Below, one piece after another: positions 25,494 through 34,579 of a stretch of 62,910 nucleotides of DNA (position 1 is its first letter; every line of letters begins with the position of its first letter). The translations under genes and the position numbers were made by a program. The stretch comes from Lachnospiraceae bacterium (GTDB taxonomy: Bacteria; Bacillota; Clostridia; Lachnospirales; Lachnospiraceae), in NCBI GenBank assembly GCA_017620155.1, contig JAFZQY010000092.1, positions 1 to 62,910 on the forward strand, given 5' to 3'. A model generated the notes under the pieces. It was given only the letters and a program-made list of their open reading frames with translations. It was not told where the DNA came from and ran no database searches.

Positions 25494-26927
25494 ATGATCG
25501 ATAAGAAGACTAAATGGTCCTATTGCGTCGGCGCAACGGGACGTGACGCTGCATATGTTCTTGTCAGTATGTTCATCCTTACCTACATACAGTACACGAT
25601 GAAACTGGAGGTCATTCAGTTCACCGTCATCTCGGTAACAATGGTTATATGTATGATCTGGGACGCCGTAAACGATCTGATCATGAGTTCCATCATCGAG
25701 AACAGTCATTTCAAAGCCGGTAAATACAGGCCTTTTATCATTGTCGGAGCAATACTTAATGCGATAGTGATAATCATGATGTTCACGATCCGTCCGTCCG
25801 GATGGGCGTTTGTCATTTTCTTCTGCATCATGTATCTGCTATGGGGGATGACGTACACTATCAACGATATTGCATATTGGGGCATGCTTCCGAGCCTGTC
25901 CAGTGATCCCAAGGAACGTGATTCGCTTGTGACACTCATGGGTATTTTTGTGTGCGTAGGACAGTTTTCCGTTGCAGGTGTCGTACCCATGGTGATAGCG
26001 GGTAACGCTGTCAAGGCGTTCCGTGTGATCGGTATGATATGTGCTTTGGCTTTTGTCCTTTTCCAGACTCTCACATTCCTTGGTGTTACCGAGAGAGAAC
26101 GTAAAGACAATGCTGAAGAAGTCAGCTTAAGATCCATGTTCACGATACTTAAACGTAATGACCAGCTGGTATGCTCGGGTATCTCATATGTTCTTTTCTG
26201 TGTAGGCCAACAGCTTTTGCTCCTTCTTGCTGTTAATTTCTTTTACTTTGAGTTCGGTTATTCCGAGAGCGGCGATCTTGTAACCCTGTTTACCGTAATG
26301 TACGGACTTGGGACTCTGGCTGCTCAGTTTGTTTATCCCATACTTTCTGGGAAATTTAATAGAAACAGGATTTATTCGGTCTGTATGATAATACTTATCG
26401 CAGGTTATTTTGTATTTCTGGGATACGGATATGTGCTTCCGAAGAGCATCGTATTGCTGCTCGTTACCGGATTTATCATCTTTTTCTGCCAGGGACTGAT
26501 TAATCTTGCGATGGTCGTAATGATCAACAATACGATAGAGTATGACGAATACAGGTTTAATGAACGCCATGACAGTATAATCTCGGCGATCAGGTCTTTT
26601 GCATCCAAGTTCTCCGGTGCGCTCAATCAGGGAGCCGCATCGCTCATACTCATAATCAGCGGTATATATGCGGTCAGCCAGAACATTAGTGAACTTGAGG
26701 TTCAGATCGGGAGCGGCGCGATCGAAAGAGAAGCAGCCCTTGCTCAGGCTGACAGCATCATTGCAACAGTTGAATCCGGTCAGACTCTGATGCTCAGGAT
26801 CGGAATGGTCGCCATACCACTCATCGTGATGATCGCATCCAGACTTATCATGAAGAAGGGCTACAGGATCGATGAAAAAGAATATGAACGCATGATAAAA
26901 GAGATAGCTGAAAGAAACAAAGGTTGA
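25494..26927 (+). CDS. GPH-family sugar:cation symporter
   Basis: A 477-residue major-facilitator protein with about 12 hydrophobic helices, of the glycoside-pentoside-hexuronide:cation type. The opening KWSYCVGATGRDAAYVLVS is the family's helix 1, NDIAYWGMLPSLS near residue 123 is the conserved loop 4-5, and NTIEYDEYRFNERHD near 342 is the usual loop after helix 10. It likely imports the oligosaccharide degraded by the GH43 and GH3 enzymes, driven by proton or sodium gradient. It starts 1 base after the GH3 stop and ends in a palindrome shared with aroA. Confidence 0.9.
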   Translation: MIDKKTKWSYCVGATGRDAAYVLVSMFILTYIQYTMKLEVIQFTVISVTMVICMIWDAVNDLIMSSIIENSHFKAGKYRPFIIVGAILNAIVIIMMFTIRPSGWAFVIFFCIMYLLWGMTYTINDIAYWGMLPSLSSDPKERDSLVTLMGIFVCVGQFSVAGVVPMVIAGNAVKAFRVIGMICALAFVLFQTLTFLGVTERERKDNAEEVSLRSMFTILKRNDQLVCSGISYVLFCVGQQLLLLLAVNFFYFEFGYSESGDLVTLFTVMYGLGTLAAQFVYPILSGKFNRNRIYSVCMIILIAGYFVFLGYGYVLPKSIVLLLVTGFIIFFCQGLINLAMVVMINNTIEYDEYRFNERHDSIISAIRSFASKFSGALNQGAASLILIISGIYAVSQNISELEVQIGSGAIEREAALAQADSIIATVESGQTLMLRIGMVAIPLIVMIASRLIMKKGYRIDEKEYERMIKEIAERNKG

Positions 26928-26944
26928 CGATCCGTCAACCTTTG
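26918..26944. terminator. Palindrome shared by the convergent symporter and aroA ends
   Basis: A 12-bp perfect inverted repeat (26918-26929 with 26933-26944) closes a 3-base loop and contains the stop codons of both convergent genes. Both proteins therefore end Lys-Gly-stop from the same codons. There is no strong T-run on either side, so it is a weak or non-canonical bidirectional terminator. Confidence 0.6.
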
Positions 26945-28347
26945 ATGATTTCTATGATGGAATCAAGAACTTCGAAATAGTTCTCAAATGTCTTGGAACA
27001 GCACCCCGGGTCGTTTATGACGATGCCGGGGATCTTTAATCCCAGAAGGGAAAAGCCCATGGCCATACGATGATCGTTGTATGTTTCGATTAGGATTGGG
27101 CTTTCAGTTTCCGTTTCAGGCTTATTGCCGTCCTGTCCGGTCTCGATCGGATATATGGTGACGGAATCTTCGTTTTCTTCTACACGTACGCCTATCCGCT
27201 TAAGTTCTGCAGCTATACCTGACAGACGGTCGGATTCCTGGAGTCTGATATGACCGATATTTCGAATGGTGGTCGGAGAATCTGCAAAAGGAGCGATAGC
27301 TGATAACGTTATGGCCTGATCAGAGAAGGCGGACATATCGATATCGATTCCGTGGAGGATACCATCCGCGGGAGGGGTTAGTATTATCCCCTCTGCAGTA
27401 TCGTCAGCGGAACATCCCATATTTTCAAGAACATGTATGAACTCTATATCGCCCTGCATTGAGTCAAAATGAACCCCACGGACGCATACCTTTATTCCTA
27501 TAAGCGCTGACATCGCATAGAAGTAAGCGGCTGCCGACATATCGGGTTCGATATCATAGCTACGGGAGTTATAGCCGGCACCAGCAGGAATCCGGTAATC
27601 AGACGGCCCGTTTCCGGCCGGAATCTTCACGCTTTTTCCGAACTGTGCCATGATCCTTCGGGTCATCTCGACATAGGACATTCCGTGCGAACCGGTAATA
27701 TGGATCACGATATTTTCGTCGGAGAGCACCGATGCTATCAGCATTGCGCTTAAGAACTGGGAGCTCTCATCGATGTTTACTGTGAATTCATGTCTTTTGA
27801 AACCGTGTGAATCAAGAGTAAAAGGAAAATGCCCCGGCTCCTGTCCGTAAGAAACCTCACATCCGAGTGATGAGAGGGTATCAAGAAGAGAAGACATGGG
27901 TCTTTTTCTCATCTGTTCCGAAGAATCAAGCTCATACCTTCCCTGCGATACGCCGAGAGCAGCCGTTAAGAATCTTGCTGCGGTTCCGGCGCTTCCGACA
28001 TTCAGAGAAGCGGAAGACGGCAGGGCGCGTGAGCATCCGGATATCTTAAGAGTTACATTTCCGGGAGATACTATGCCGGCGTCGTCACCCGAATCGTTCA
28101 CAGTTTCTGAAATGGTATCAACGGAAATGCCAAGATTTTTCAGACATTCTATGAATACCCTTGAATCGCCCGAAAGCATTGCCCCGTTCAGAGTTGATTC
28201 TCCATCGGCCAGAGCGGAGATGAGAAGCGCGCGGTTGGTTATGCTTTTTGAGCCCGGTACTGATACATACACGGGCTCTGATGCGTATTTTTCTTTTATC
28301 TTTCCTGCTATGCAGGGTACTTCATAAGTATTATTGATCATTGTCAT
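26935..28347 (-). CDS. aroA: EPSP synthase (3-phosphoshikimate 1-carboxyvinyltransferase)
   Basis: A 470-residue enzyme of the shikimate pathway that transfers enolpyruvate from PEP to shikimate-3-phosphate. PGSKSITNRALLISALA near residue 28 is the N-terminal signature, NVGSAGTAARFLTAA near 117 the LGNAGTA-type motif, and EESDRLS is seen here as LQESDRLSG with NDHRMAMGFSL near the C-terminus. The length is slightly longer than the usual 430, with extra residues around 68-80 and 395-412. Its start overlaps tyrA by 4 bases (ATGA), so tyrA-aroA form a minus-strand aromatic operon. Confidence 0.95.
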   Translation of the reverse strand: MTMINNTYEVPCIAGKIKEKYASEPVYVSVPGSKSITNRALLISALADGESTLNGAMLSGDSRVFIECLKNLGISVDTISETVNDSGDDAGIVSPGNVTLKISGCSRALPSSASLNVGSAGTAARFLTAALGVSQGRYELDSSEQMRKRPMSSLLDTLSSLGCEVSYGQEPGHFPFTLDSHGFKRHEFTVNIDESSQFLSAMLIASVLSDENIVIHITGSHGMSYVEMTRRIMAQFGKSVKIPAGNGPSDYRIPAGAGYNSRSYDIEPDMSAAAYFYAMSALIGIKVCVRGVHFDSMQGDIEFIHVLENMGCSADDTAEGIILTPPADGILHGIDIDMSAFSDQAITLSAIAPFADSPTTIRNIGHIRLQESDRLSGIAAELKRIGVRVEENEDSVTIYPIETGQDGNKPETETESPILIETYNDHRMAMGFSLLGLKIPGIVINDPGCCSKTFENYFEVLDSIIEIIKG

Positions 28348-29456
28348 TTCGCCATATCTTCTTTGGAATGGATACTGTATCCGGCTTCCTGCATTATGCG
28401 GATGGCGCTGTCGGTATGCTCTTTTTTGTAGAATTCTATGCGCAGGGCGCCCTGAGCGAATTCGCGGTTATGATTGATGCCGATGTTCTTGATGTTGATA
28501 TCATGATCACTCAAAAGAGCGGCGATCGATGCTATCGCGCCGGGTTCGTCGGCAATGTCTACGGTGATGATATACTCGGTCTTGATAGGACCGGAGTTGG
28601 AGTTGATGAAAGACTCGCGGTAAGTTCTCGCACTGTCGAAGAAAGATCTGATCTCATCGGCACATTTTCCGTCTATCTCACTCTTTATCGATTCGAGCGA
28701 ATCTATATAGTGCTGAAGCAGAGTGGATATATTCTGTTTATTGGTCAGGCAGATCTGCTGCCACATATCGGGAGATGAACTCGATATGCGCGTGATATCC
28801 TTGAATCCGCCTGCAGCAACGAGTTTCATGATACCGTCTTCGTTATCTTCGTTGCGCACGAGATTTACGAGAGCGGCACTTATGACATGGGGCAGATGAG
28901 AAATGGCCCCTGTCACATAATCATGAAGACCTGCATTAAGTACGAGCGGGATGGCGCCGATCGCTTCAACCATGTTTTTGAGTTCCCGCACGCGATCATC
29001 CGGTGTTTCTTCGGTAGGCGTGAGGATATAATATGCATTTTCCAGTATGGAAGGAGCGGAATTGGCATATCCGATACGTTCCGACCCCGCCATGGGGTGT
29101 CCGCCGATGAATTTTGACTTAAGCCCCAGGTCGGTGATGCAGTCAAGGATAGGCTGTTTTACGCTTCCGACATCGGTGATTATCGTCTTTTCCCCGATAA
29201 AAGGAGCTATCGAGCGAAGATTTGCGTTATTGGTCTCGACAGGAGCACACAGGAATATATAATCGCACTCACACCAGGCCGGATCTTCGAGGGATACTGC
29301 CTTATCAGCGACATGATCGGATACTGCGGCCTGCGATGTTGACTGCGAGCGGGCGGTTACGTATATGCGGCAGCCGGGGTATTCTTTTCTCAGTGCCTTG
29401 GCGATAGAGCCGCCGATCAGTCCCAAACCTATGAAACCGAATGTAAATGAACTCAT
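28344..29456 (-). CDS. tyrA: Prephenate dehydrogenase with ACT domain
   Basis: A 370-residue enzyme of tyrosine synthesis that oxidises prephenate to 4-hydroxyphenylpyruvate with NAD+. The Rossmann motif GFIGLGLIGGS is at residues 7-17, GGHPMAGSE near residue 118 is the substrate-site signature, and HVISAALVN near 190 matches the dimer domain. A C-terminal ACT domain (about 300-365, starting EYIITVDIADEPGA) probably gives feedback control by tyrosine. First gene of a two-gene operon with aroA. Confidence 0.95.
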   Translation of the reverse strand: MSSFTFGFIGLGLIGGSIAKALRKEYPGCRIYVTARSQSTSQAAVSDHVADKAVSLEDPAWCECDYIFLCAPVETNNANLRSIAPFIGEKTIITDVGSVKQPILDCITDLGLKSKFIGGHPMAGSERIGYANSAPSILENAYYILTPTEETPDDRVRELKNMVEAIGAIPLVLNAGLHDYVTGAISHLPHVISAALVNLVRNEDNEDGIMKLVAAGGFKDITRISSSSPDMWQQICLTNKQNISTLLQHYIDSLESIKSEIDGKCADEIRSFFDSARTYRESFINSNSGPIKTEYIITVDIADEPGAIASIAALLSDHDINIKNIGINHNREFAQGALRIEFYKKEHTDSAIRIMQEAGYSIHSKEDMAK

Positions 29457-29555
29457 TTTTACCTCATATTCTCATGTGTTCTTTGCGGGTCTATTTATTT
29501 TATCATCATTTGCCCCGCTCAGGCTACTTTTTGGATACAATATTGGTCTTATAAC

Positions 29556-29584
29556 TTGTATATGGACACGTAGTTTAGTAAAAT
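29556..29584 (+). promoter_or_regulatory. Candidate sigma-A promoter of the EF-G-like gene
   Basis: TTGTAT (29556-29561) and TAAAAT (29579-29584) are separated by 17 bp within the tyrA/EF-G divergent gap. The start would leave an 85-base leader that contains a 5-bp GC hairpin (29647-29660) just before the Shine-Dalgarno GGAGGG. Confidence 0.5.
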
Positions 29585-29676
29585 ATATCAATGGGGTTAA
29601 AGTTTTCTGTATTATTTATGGACTATTTGACCACAAAATACAATCAGGCGCGAGGGCGCCGTGAACGGAGGGTTTC

Positions 29677-31767
29677 ATGAATATCTACACAACTGACAAG
29701 ATTCGTAACGTGGTTCTTTTGGGGCATGGCGGTTGCGGAAAGACAACACTTACCGAAGCTTTCGCATATCTTGCAGGTCTTACATCCCGCATGGGTAAGG
29801 TTGAGGACGGCAACACTGTCAGCGACTATGGCAAAGAGGAACAGAAGAGAGGTTTCTCGATCACCACATCGGTAGTTCCGATCGAGTGGCAGGATACGAA
29901 GATCAACATTCTTGATACTCCCGGATTCTTTGATTTCGTAGGTGAAGTGGAAGAGGCTGTTTCTGCTGCGGATGCCGCTATCATCGTTGTTTCCGGTAAG
30001 GCAGGTATCGAAGTCGGTACCGAGAAGGCATGGGAACTCTGCGAAAAGTACAAACTGCCCAGATTCGTATTTGTTACGGACATGGACGTTGATAATGCTT
30101 CATATAAGAACGTTGTTGATGCTCTTACCGAGAAATACGGCAAGAAGATCGCTCCTTTCCATCTTCCCATCAGAGAGAATGAGAAGTTTGTCGGCTATGT
30201 AAATGTTATTGCAGAGCAGGCTTACAGATGGGAAGGCAAGGAAGTAGTTCCCTGCGATACTCCCGATTACAACAAGCCTTATCTTGAGGAATACAGAGAG
30301 ACTCTGATGGAGTCCGTAGCTGAGACAAGTGAAGAGATGATGGACCGTTACTTTAACGGAGAGACCTTCTCAGAGGCAGAGATTAGAGCAGCGATCAAGC
30401 AGAACGTAGGCGATTGTTCTATCGTTCCCGTATCCATGGGTTCATCGATCCTCTGCCAGGGTATCTACACTCTGCTTGATGATATAGTTAAGTACATGCC
30501 CAGCCCTGACATGCACAAGCTTGCAGGTGTTAACCTTAAGACCAACGAAGTATTCGAAGCCAACTTCGATTTCTCGAAGGCCAAGAGTGCTTATATCTTC
30601 AAGACCATCGTTGATCCTTTCATCGGTAAGTATTCGCTTATCAAGGTATGTTCGGGCGTTATCAAATCCGACGACGTACTGTTCAACGATGACAAGGACG
30701 TTGAGGAGAAGGTTAACAAGCTCTATATCATGAGAGGCGCCAAGCCCGAGGAAATCAGCGAGCTTCATGCAGGCGATATCGGCGCAATTGCTAAGCTTAC
30801 CGCAGCAAGAACTGGCGATACGCTTTCAACCAAGGCTACGACTATCAGATACGGTAAGGCTGAGATATCCAAGCCTTACACAGTTAAGAGATACTTCGTT
30901 CCCAACAAGAACGATATCGATAAGGTTGCCCAGTCACTTCAGAAGATGAGCCACGAGGATCAGACTCTTAAGGTTGTATCCGATGCAGAGAACAGACAGA
31001 CTCTGATCTATGGTATCGGCGACATGCAGCTGGATGTCATTTCCTCCAGACTTGCAAACGAATACAAGGTTCAGATAGAGCTCATGGAGCCCAAGATCGC
31101 TTATCGTGAGACTATCCGCAAGACCTCGGACGTTGAGTACAAGTATAAGAAGCAGTCCGGCGGACACGGTCAGTACGGCCACGTTAAGATGAGATTCTCA
31201 CCCGCAGGCGATACAGAGGCTCAGTATGAGTTCGAACAGGAAGTTGTCGGCGGTGCAGTACCGAAGAACTATTTCCCCGCAGTTGAAAAAGGTATCGCAG
31301 AAGGCGTAACACGCGGACCTCTTGCTGCTTATCCCGTTGTCGGCGTTAAGGCTGTCCTTTACGACGGATCCTATCACCCCGTAGACTCTTCGGAAATGGC
31401 ATTCAAGACCGCCGCATTACAGGCATTCAAGAAAGGCTTCATGGAGGCAGGCCCCGTTCTTCTCGAGCCCATCTATACACTTAAGGTTACCGTTCCGGAT
31501 TCATATACCGGTGATGTCATGGGCGACCTTAACAAGAGACGAGGCAGAGTGCTCGGCATGAATCCCGCCGGTGAAGGCAAGACCTGCGTAGAAGCCGAGA
31601 TCCCCAGCGCAAGCCTGAACGGATATTGCACGGTTCTCCGTTCCATGACAGGCGGAAGCGGCGTATATGAATATGAGTTTACCCGTTATGAGCAGGCTCC
31701 TTCCGATGTACAGGAGAAGGAAGTTGCCGCAAGAGCAGCCAAGGTTGCCGAGAACAGCGAGGAGTAA
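29677..31767 (+). CDS. EF-G-like translation factor GTPase (EF-G paralogue)
   Basis: A 696-residue protein with all five EF-G domains. The P-loop GHGGCGKTT is at 16-24. Switch II reads DTPGFFDF at 80-87, where canonical EF-G has DTPGHVDF, so the catalytic His is replaced by Phe. The G4 motif reads TDMD at 134-137 instead of NKMD. These changes fit the EF-G-2 paralogue group rather than the housekeeping factor, and this protein may be slow or specialised (inferred). Domain IV holds GGHGQYGHV near 490. GGAGGG lies 4 bases before the ATG. No rps genes adjoin it, unlike fusA in the str operon. Confidence 0.85.
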   Translation: MNIYTTDKIRNVVLLGHGGCGKTTLTEAFAYLAGLTSRMGKVEDGNTVSDYGKEEQKRGFSITTSVVPIEWQDTKINILDTPGFFDFVGEVEEAVSAADAAIIVVSGKAGIEVGTEKAWELCEKYKLPRFVFVTDMDVDNASYKNVVDALTEKYGKKIAPFHLPIRENEKFVGYVNVIAEQAYRWEGKEVVPCDTPDYNKPYLEEYRETLMESVAETSEEMMDRYFNGETFSEAEIRAAIKQNVGDCSIVPVSMGSSILCQGIYTLLDDIVKYMPSPDMHKLAGVNLKTNEVFEANFDFSKAKSAYIFKTIVDPFIGKYSLIKVCSGVIKSDDVLFNDDKDVEEKVNKLYIMRGAKPEEISELHAGDIGAIAKLTAARTGDTLSTKATTIRYGKAEISKPYTVKRYFVPNKNDIDKVAQSLQKMSHEDQTLKVVSDAENRQTLIYGIGDMQLDVISSRLANEYKVQIELMEPKIAYRETIRKTSDVEYKYKKQSGGHGQYGHVKMRFSPAGDTEAQYEFEQEVVGGAVPKNYFPAVEKGIAEGVTRGPLAAYPVVGVKAVLYDGSYHPVDSSEMAFKTAALQAFKKGFMEAGPVLLEPIYTLKVTVPDSYTGDVMGDLNKRRGRVLGMNPAGEGKTCVEAEIPSASLNGYCTVLRSMTGGSGVYEYEFTRYEQAPSDVQEKEVAARAAKVAENSEE

Positions 31768-31773
31768 ACTGAA

Positions 31774-31789
31774 GATCACTTAAGTGATC
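31774..31789. other. 16-bp perfect palindrome after the EF-G-like gene
   Basis: GATCACTTAAGTGATC is fully palindromic and lies 6 bases after the stop codon and 18 before the next start. It could act as a weak terminator hairpin, though only about 6 bp can pair around a loop and no T-run follows, or as a protein-binding site. Confidence 0.4.
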
Positions 31790-31806
31790 CTTGCTTATTT
31801 CAGAAT

Positions 31807-34566
31807 ATGAGCGATACCAAAAAGAGAAAACAATATAATATCAAGCTTGTAGATCTGATAGAACCCGATGTTCTGCAGAGGATTCAGGATTCTTTTTCCA
31901 AAACGGTAGGCATGGCGGCCATCATTACCGAAGCCGACGGCAAACCCGTGACTAAAGGTGCAAACTTTACGGAGTTCTGTGCCCGATATACACGCTGTTC
32001 CGAACTCGGAAACAGCATGTGCGAGGAATGCGACCGTTACGGAGCGGAAGTCTCTCTGCAGACAGGCAAGTTTTCAGTATATACGTGCCATTCCGGACTC
32101 ATGGAATTTGCGGCACCTATAGTTATAGAAGGACATATGGTCGGTTGCTTCGTGGGCGGACAGGTTTTATGCGAACCGCCCGACGAAGAGACCGTTCGGG
32201 AGACTGCGGCTGAACTCGGAATCAATCCTGACAGATATTGGGAATCTATCCAGAAGGTTCCCGTACTTGACAGGCAGGAAGTGGACAAGGCCGCAGAATT
32301 CCTTCACACCATGGCAGGCGTGATGTCTGACATGGCTTATGGTAAGTATCTGTCGATGATCGCAACCTCTGAACTCGAGCGCGCAGCCAAGATGCAGGGC
32401 GATTTCCTGGCCAATATGAGCCATGAGATCAGAACTCCCATGAATGCCGTGATTGGATTCGCCGAGATGGCATTAAGAGAGAATCTTCCTCCGAATGCTG
32501 CCGATTATATCCGTCAGATCAAGAATTCCGGCAAGGCACTGCTTACCATAATCAACGATATACTTGATTATTCCAAGATCGAAGCCGGCAAGATGGAGCT
32601 CGTGCCCGTAGAGTATGAGCCGTTAAGCCTGATAGATGATGTCGCCAATATCATCATGACCCGTCTGGTCGATAAGGATGTCGAACTCCTTATAGATGTC
32701 AATCCCAACATTCCCCGTACGCTTATCGGTGATAATGTCCGCATCAGACAGATCCTTATCAATCTGTGCAACAATGCGACCAAATTCACCAACGAAGGTT
32801 ACGTTAAGGTACGCGTAGACTACGAGTGGATGGGATATGAGAAGGTTTTGCTTCACTTTGATGTCATCGATACCGGCATAGGAATCAAGGAAGCGGATCT
32901 TGAGAAGATATTCAACTCATTCCAGCAGGTTGATTCCAGACGTAACCGCAATATCGAAGGAACGGGCCTTGGCCTTACGATCTGCCGCATGCTTCTGCAG
33001 ATCATGGGATCAGAGCTTAAGGTAGAAAGTACTTATGGAGAGGGTTCGACCTTCTCATTCTCGGTTCAGCAGGATGTTGCAGACTCGATGCCTTCGATCA
33101 TAGTTGAGGATGCGGATCAGATAGCACTTGGTACCGCTATCGACAATCCCAATGTCATAGATGATTTCATCAATGATGCCGCCAAGCTCGGTATCGATGC
33201 CCATCTGTTCAGAGATTTCGACAACAAAGAACGTGATATGGCCAAATGGCTTGAAGAAAACGGGCCTGACAAGAGGTTCTATTTCTTCCTTGAGCAGAAA
33301 TACTTTGATCCCGGCATGTTTGAGAACATGAAACAAGGCGGTCCTAAGGTGACTGCCGTGGTTCTGGCCGATACATTTGCCGATCTTCGCAGCATGTCAA
33401 AGTATGAAGGACTCATGTTCCTCAGAAAGCCGGTATCCGTCCTTAATCTGGGTAATCTGTTCAATAACAATGTCGACAGTGCTCATTTTGAATCCACTGA
33501 TCAGGACGCACTCTACAGTTTCACCGCAGAAAGCGTCAAGGCTCTTGTTGTAGATGATAATATCGTCAATCTTACCGTTGCTCAGGGCCTGTTAGAGCCT
33601 CTGAAAGCACAGGTTGACGGTGCCATCAGCGGAAAAGAAGCTCTCCGCATGATGGAGTCCAATAAGTATGACATCATCTTCATGGATCACATGATGCCCG
33701 AGATGGATGGTATCGATGCTACAAAGATCATCCGTCAGACGATGCCCGAATACAATGATGTTCCTATCATTGCGTTAACTGCAAATGCTGTCAGCGGTGC
33801 CAAGGAGATGTTCCTTGATGCGGGCATGAACGACTTTGTGGCCAAACCCATAGAGGTCAGATCCCTGATAGAGATCTTCCGCAGGTATATACCTCAGGAC
33901 AAGATCGATAAGATATCTGCCGACGTTAAGAACGAGAATATAGAATCATCCAAATCCGCAGATAACATCAATCCGTCCAATAAACTCGTCATAGCGGATC
34001 TTGATACCGATCAGGCGCTTAAGATGCTCGGCTCCGAGAAACTCTATATGAATATCATCAAATCGTATTATGATGCGATAGATATGAAAGCCAAGGTCAT
34101 CAGAGAATACTATGATGAACATGACTGGCCCCAGTATGCTATAGAGGTTCATGCACTTAAGAGCTCATCAAGGCAGATAGGTGCCACCGAGCTTGGCGAA
34201 CTTGCATATAAGCTGGAGATGGCTTCGAAAGCAGAAGAGATCGATACCGTCACCGAATATACCGATGAACTGCTCGAGAGATATACCGCATATAAGGATA
34301 AACTGGCATATCTGTTTGATACAGCTCCGGCGCAGCTGCGGGCCGCTGATAAACCCGAAGCCACGCTTGATTCGTTAAAGAGTCTGTTCGGACGCATGCG
34401 CGTAGCCGTAGATGATCTTGACATGGATGAGATGGAGAAGATCATCGAAGAGATGGGCGAGTTCAAATACAATGATTTTTGGCAGGAAAAATACGAACAG
34501 CTGCAGGTTGCCGTTGCAGCCATGGACGTAGATTCCTGCATAGAAATATTAAACGACTGGAAATGA
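31807..34566 (+). CDS. Hybrid histidine kinase with PocR sensor, receiver and HPt domains
   Basis: A 919-residue cytoplasmic phosphorelay protein. A PocR ligand-binding domain (about 15-175) has its cysteines in FCARYTRC and CEECDRYG. HisKA follows with phospho-acceptor H206 in [10 protein letters not shown], then HATPase with GTGLGLTIC near 380. A segment at about 425-555 looks like a degenerate receiver, a true receiver has phospho-acceptor D627 in IIFMDHMMP, and an HPt domain has H782 in EVHALKSSS. All relay steps are in one chain, so it must pass phosphate to a regulator elsewhere. No transmembrane helix and no clear ribosome-binding site are seen. leuS follows after 13 bases. Confidence 0.88.
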   Translation: MSDTKKRKQYNIKLVDLIEPDVLQRIQDSFSKTVGMAAIITEADGKPVTKGANFTEFCARYTRCSELGNSMCEECDRYGAEVSLQTGKFSVYTCHSGLMEFAAPIVIEGHMVGCFVGGQVLCEPPDEETVRETAAELGINPDRYWESIQKVPVLDRQEVDKAAEFLHTMAGVMSDMAYGKYLSMIATSELERAAKMQGDFLANMSHEIRTPMNAVIGFAEMALRENLPPNAADYIRQIKNSGKALLTIINDILDYSKIEAGKMELVPVEYEPLSLIDDVANIIMTRLVDKDVELLIDVNPNIPRTLIGDNVRIRQILINLCNNATKFTNEGYVKVRVDYEWMGYEKVLLHFDVIDTGIGIKEADLEKIFNSFQQVDSRRNRNIEGTGLGLTICRMLLQIMGSELKVESTYGEGSTFSFSVQQDVADSMPSIIVEDADQIALGTAIDNPNVIDDFINDAAKLGIDAHLFRDFDNKERDMAKWLEENGPDKRFYFFLEQKYFDPGMFENMKQGGPKVTAVVLADTFADLRSMSKYEGLMFLRKPVSVLNLGNLFNNNVDSAHFESTDQDALYSFTAESVKALVVDDNIVNLTVAQGLLEPLKAQVDGAISGKEALRMMESNKYDIIFMDHMMPEMDGIDATKIIRQTMPEYNDVPIIALTANAVSGAKEMFLDAGMNDFVAKPIEVRSLIEIFRRYIPQDKIDKISADVKNENIESSKSADNINPSNKLVIADLDTDQALKMLGSEKLYMNIIKSYYDAIDMKAKVIREYYDEHDWPQYAIEVHALKSSSRQIGATELGELAYKLEMASKAEEIDTVTEYTDELLERYTAYKDKLAYLFDTAPAQLRAADKPEATLDSLKSLFGRMRVAVDDLDMDEMEKIIEEMGEFKYNDFWQEKYEQLQVAVAAMDVDSCIEILNDWK

Positions 34567-34579
34567 GGAGAATGAAAAA

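Noticed and set aside
34567-34579. T-box leader for leuS
   Set aside because: Only 13 bases separate the kinase stop from the leuS start, with no room for the specifier and antiterminator structures.
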